Origin: Lichenicola cladoniae
Lineage (GTDB): Bacteria > Pseudomonadota > Alphaproteobacteria > Acetobacterales > Acetobacteraceae
Assembly (NCBI RefSeq): GCF_013201075.1
Contig: NZ_CP053708.1
Span: forward strand, 1,305,501-1,369,500
Length of the DNA stretch: 64,000 bases
Direction of reading: 5' to 3'
Shown here: in pieces, positions 62,148-64,000 of the stretch
Position numbering within the stretch: position 1 is the stretch's first letter
Layout: the number at the start of each line of letters is the position of its first letter
Notes under the pieces: generated by a model
The model's input: the letters and a program-made list of their open reading frames with translations, nothing else
Database searches by the model: none
Told to the model about the DNA's origin: nothing
Program-made: the position numbers and the translations under genes

Positions 62148-62179
62148 TCTGCAGAGGCAGATATATTGTCGGCAGATAT
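62148..62179. promoter_or_regulatory. Repeat cluster upstream of marR (operator candidate)
   Basis: GGCAGATAT occurs twice, at 62156-62164 and 62171-62179, 15 bases apart. The first copy overlaps an inverted repeat TCTGC-AGAG-GCAGA (62148-62161). The cluster lies 19-50 bases upstream of the marR start, where an autoregulatory site would be expected. Assignment is by position only. Confidence 0.45.
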
Positions 62180-62299
62180 TGGTCAAGCGTCAGTCGTAAG
62201 TCTGGACGGCTGACGTCAGTCCGCGGCGGCTGGTCGCCAGCGTGCTGGTGCTACGGAGTTCGCGTGTCTCGAAACGGGATACGCGTCGGCGGCAGTTGG

Positions 62300-62764
62300 C
62301 TAGGCCTGGTTATCCGTCGCGGCATGCGCTGCCCGCTGCACTGCCCGCGCCATCGAGGCGATGCCGTTGCCGCGGTTGGTCGACAGCGCCTCCAGCAGGC
62401 CGAGCTCCTTCAGGAACACCGGGTCGGTCGCGAGGATCTCTTCCGGGCCGCGGCCCGAATAGACACGCAGCAGCAGCGCCACCAGTCCGGAGACGATGGC
62501 CGCATCGGACGCGCCGGCGAACCGGATGCGGCCGTCGATCAGCTCCGATTCCATCCAGACCTGGCTCTGGCAGCCTGGAACGCGATGCGCGTCGTTGGCC
62601 CATGCCTCGGGGAAGGGAGGCAGCTTCCGGCCAAGCTCGATGATGTACTGATAGCGTTCCATCCAGTCGTCGAACACATCGAGCTCCTCGGCGATGGCCG
62701 AGATGGCCAAGGCGGCACTGGGCTCTTCGGGAACGACGTACGGCTCCGGGGATGCTGTTTCCAT
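62300..62764 (-). CDS. sufE: SufE-family sulfur acceptor
   Basis: A 154-residue SufE. It takes sulfur from a cysteine desulfurase as a persulfide on C65 (HRVPGCQSQVW) and hands it to the Fe-S assembly scaffold. DWMERYQYIIELGRKLPPFP precedes it and VYSGRGPEEIL and LSTNRGNGIASM follow, all family blocks. The rest of the suf operon is not in the window. It is divergent from the antitoxin gene. Confidence 0.95.
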   Translation of the reverse strand: METASPEPYVVPEEPSAALAISAIAEELDVFDDWMERYQYIIELGRKLPPFPEAWANDAHRVPGCQSQVWMESELIDGRIRFAGASDAAIVSGLVALLLRVYSGRGPEEILATDPVFLKELGLLEALSTNRGNGIASMARAVQRAAHAATDNQA

Positions 62765-62871
62765 GCATCCTCATGTGCGCAGCCGCCTGGGGACAGTCAA
62801 GCTAGGCAATGCACGGCACCGATCCTTGCAACTTCTGCCGTTTGGCAGCATATAGACTGCCAGGAGGCATG

Positions 62872-63327
62872 ATGCGCACCGTCATCGACCGTATTCCAGT
62901 TAATCCGTTCGTCAGCGAGGCCAGTCTCAACCTGTCCGACCCGGCGACGCGGCTCCGCCTGACGCCGGCGGCACTCGACGGGGTCATCCGGCTGTCCGAC
63001 CTCTGGCGGCTCTCCACCGAGGAGACCTGCCTGTTGCTGGGCGACATGTCCGAGCGCAGCTGGTTCCGCCTCAAGAAGCAGGATTTCAGGGCCGACCGGA
63101 CCCTGCGCCTGTCGCAGGACATGCTGACCCGGATCAGCGTCCTGGTCGGGATATTCAAGGGATTGCGGCTGCTGTTTTCCGAGACGCTGGCAGACGACTG
63201 GATCCGGCTGCCGAACCGCGGGCCGCTGTTCGGCGGCCGCACGCCCATCGAGATCGCGATCGAACGCGGCATCCCGGGGCTGCTGGAAATACGGTTCCAT
63301 ATCGATGCCCTGCGCGGGGGCCTCTAG
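62872..63327 (+). CDS. Xre/MbcA/ParS-type antitoxin (DUF2384)
   Basis: A 151-residue antitoxin. The N-terminal half holds a Xre-like helix bundle (ALDGVIRLSDLWRLSTEETC, then LLGDMSERSWFRLK). The C-terminal toxin-binding domain has FSETLADDWIRLPNRGPLFG and RTPIEIAIERG. It would neutralise the RES toxin coded three bases downstream and repress the operon. AGGAGG at 62862-62867 supports ATG 62872 (or the adjacent 62869). The N-terminus of about 25 residues has no likeness to other family members that I recognise. Confidence 0.87.
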   Translation: MRTVIDRIPVNPFVSEASLNLSDPATRLRLTPAALDGVIRLSDLWRLSTEETCLLLGDMSERSWFRLKKQDFRADRTLRLSQDMLTRISVLVGIFKGLRLLFSETLADDWIRLPNRGPLFGGRTPIEIAIERGIPGLLEIRFHIDALRGGL

Positions 63328-63330
63328 CTT

Positions 63331-64000
63331 ATGGCGGAAGCTCAGCCGGCGGCACCCGATTTGGAGGCGCTCGACGTTGCGGCCTCGCCGAAGCTCACCA
63401 ATATCGCCTGTTTCGACACCATCCGGCTTATCCCGAGTGGCCGGCTCAAACCGCCGGTGCTGGCACCCCTGGCCGCGACCGACCAGGCGCTGCAGGAACT
63501 GGCCGCCCTCGAGGGCGTCACCAACAGCCGCATCCAGGCCTCGGGCAGCGGCATGCCCGACCTCGATCCGCGCGAACTGGTGTTCGGCCGGCCCAACGAC
63601 AGCTTCGTCAACGCCGCCTTCACCCATGTCCGGCCCGGCGGCAACCGCTTCAACGACGGGCTGCGCGGCGCCTGGTATTGCGGCTTCGATGTCGCGACGT
63701 CGCTGGGGGAAGTGACCTACCACCTGACCCGCGAGCTCGACGCCATCGGCCGCTACGACAACGTCACCGACTATGCCGAGATGATCGCCGACTTCATCGG
63801 CCCTTTCCACGACCTCACCGAGCCGTCGCTCGGCACGCAGCCTTATCTCGGTCCAGATGTGGCGCTGGCCTATCCGTCCGGACAGGTGCTGGCGCGACAG
63901 CTGCGGCAGCAGGGCAGCAACGGATTGATCTACCCGTCGGTGCGATATGCAGGCGGCACCTGCCTCGCCGCCTTCCGTCCCAGCCTGGTGCAGAACCTCC
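63331..64000 (+). CDS. RES-domain toxin (3' end outside window)
   Basis: An open frame of 223 codons from ATG 63331 to the window edge. It has the RES-domain blocks: NAAFTHVRPGGNRFNDGLRG (Arg), AWYCGFDVATSLGEVTYHL (Tyr and Glu), and GLIYPSVRYAGGTCLAAFRP (Ser). RES toxins attack NAD+ or ADP-ribosylate metabolic enzymes and stop growth. The gene directly follows its Xre-type antitoxin, the standard order. Only the last few residues seem to be cut off. Confidence 0.87.
   Translation, partial: MAEAQPAAPDLEALDVAASPKLTNIACFDTIRLIPSGRLKPPVLAPLAATDQALQELAALEGVTNSRIQASGSGMPDLDPRELVFGRPNDSFVNAAFTHVRPGGNRFNDGLRGAWYCGFDVATSLGEVTYHLTRELDAIGRYDNVTDYAEMIADFIGPFHDLTEPSLGTQPYLGPDVALAYPSGQVLARQLRQQGSNGLIYPSVRYAGGTCLAAFRPSLVQNL

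Noticed and set aside
1-64000. CRISPR arrays, tRNA or rRNA genes, transposons
   Set aside because: No regularly spaced repeats, cloverleaf-like gene, rRNA signature, transposase or integrase was recognised by eye. tRNAscan and a repeat finder would confirm.

Overview
The window is GC-rich DNA from a chromosome with bacterial operon structure throughout (many 4-base ATGA/GTGA overlaps, GTG and TTG starts). The gene set points to an alphaproteobacterium, most likely in or near the Acetobacteraceae/Rhodospirillales: late cobalamin genes, PhaR, a cyanide-insensitive bd oxidase, DUF2125, the zinc-ribbon/FtsE/FtsX/YdcF/PlsC block, HslVU and PssA/Psd. The family-level placement is inference from gene content. 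No rRNA, tRNA, CRISPR array, transposase or phage gene was found.

Layout. 1-2.9 kb: the 3' part of a cyclophilin, then a decarboxylase-type amidohydrolase divergent from a LysR regulator. 3.0-9.4 kb: late cobalamin genes (cobU, cobO, cobQ, cobD, cobC) with a DUF3667 zinc-ribbon membrane protein embedded between cobO and cobQ. 9.5-15.8 kb: a beta-propeller diguanylate cyclase, HolC, a GtrB-type glycosyltransferase and an aldo/keto reductase. 15.9-22.8 kb: a tightly overlapping six-gene operon related to hydrogenase-4/complex I whose large subunit has lost all four nickel ligands. Its two antiporter-like subunits lack the usual proton-channel motifs, and it has no ferredoxin subunit. This is the most unusual system in the window. 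22.7-29 kb: PssA/Psd phospholipid synthesis, a methyltransferase, a glyoxalase II interrupted by an in-frame amber codon, a GST, a zinc alcohol dehydrogenase and PhaR. 29-32.7 kb: PiuC hydroxylase, a TonB-dependent siderophore receptor and a divergent Sel1 protein around a Fur-like site. 32.7-35.3 kb: the cyanide-insensitive oxidase CioAB plus a 42-residue DUF2474 subunit. 35.5-40.5 kb: DUF2125, PlsC, YdcF, FtsX, FtsE and a zinc-ribbon protein. 40.5-49 kb: MFS transporters, several regulators (DeoR, GlxA/AraC, TetR), a DUF1796 protein and an HD protein. 48.8-52 kb: a phosphoesterase, a glycosyltransferase and a lipid kinase that resemble a phospholipid-to-glycolipid remodelling set. 52-55.4 kb: a pseudo-receiver/PAS/GGDEF/EAL protein, an AT-rich gene-free stretch and a lone receiver protein. 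55.4-57.4 kb: hslVU. 57.4-62.1 kb: a MarR-controlled EmrAB-type tripartite efflux operon. 62.3-64 kb: SufE and an Xre-RES toxin-antitoxin pair running off the window.

How the parts fit. Much of the window concerns the cell envelope: phospholipid synthesis, FtsEX, efflux, glycolipid formation and a membrane respiratory complex next to PssA/Psd. Iron uptake and a copper-independent bd oxidase suit an aerobe that meets low iron or respiratory inhibitors.
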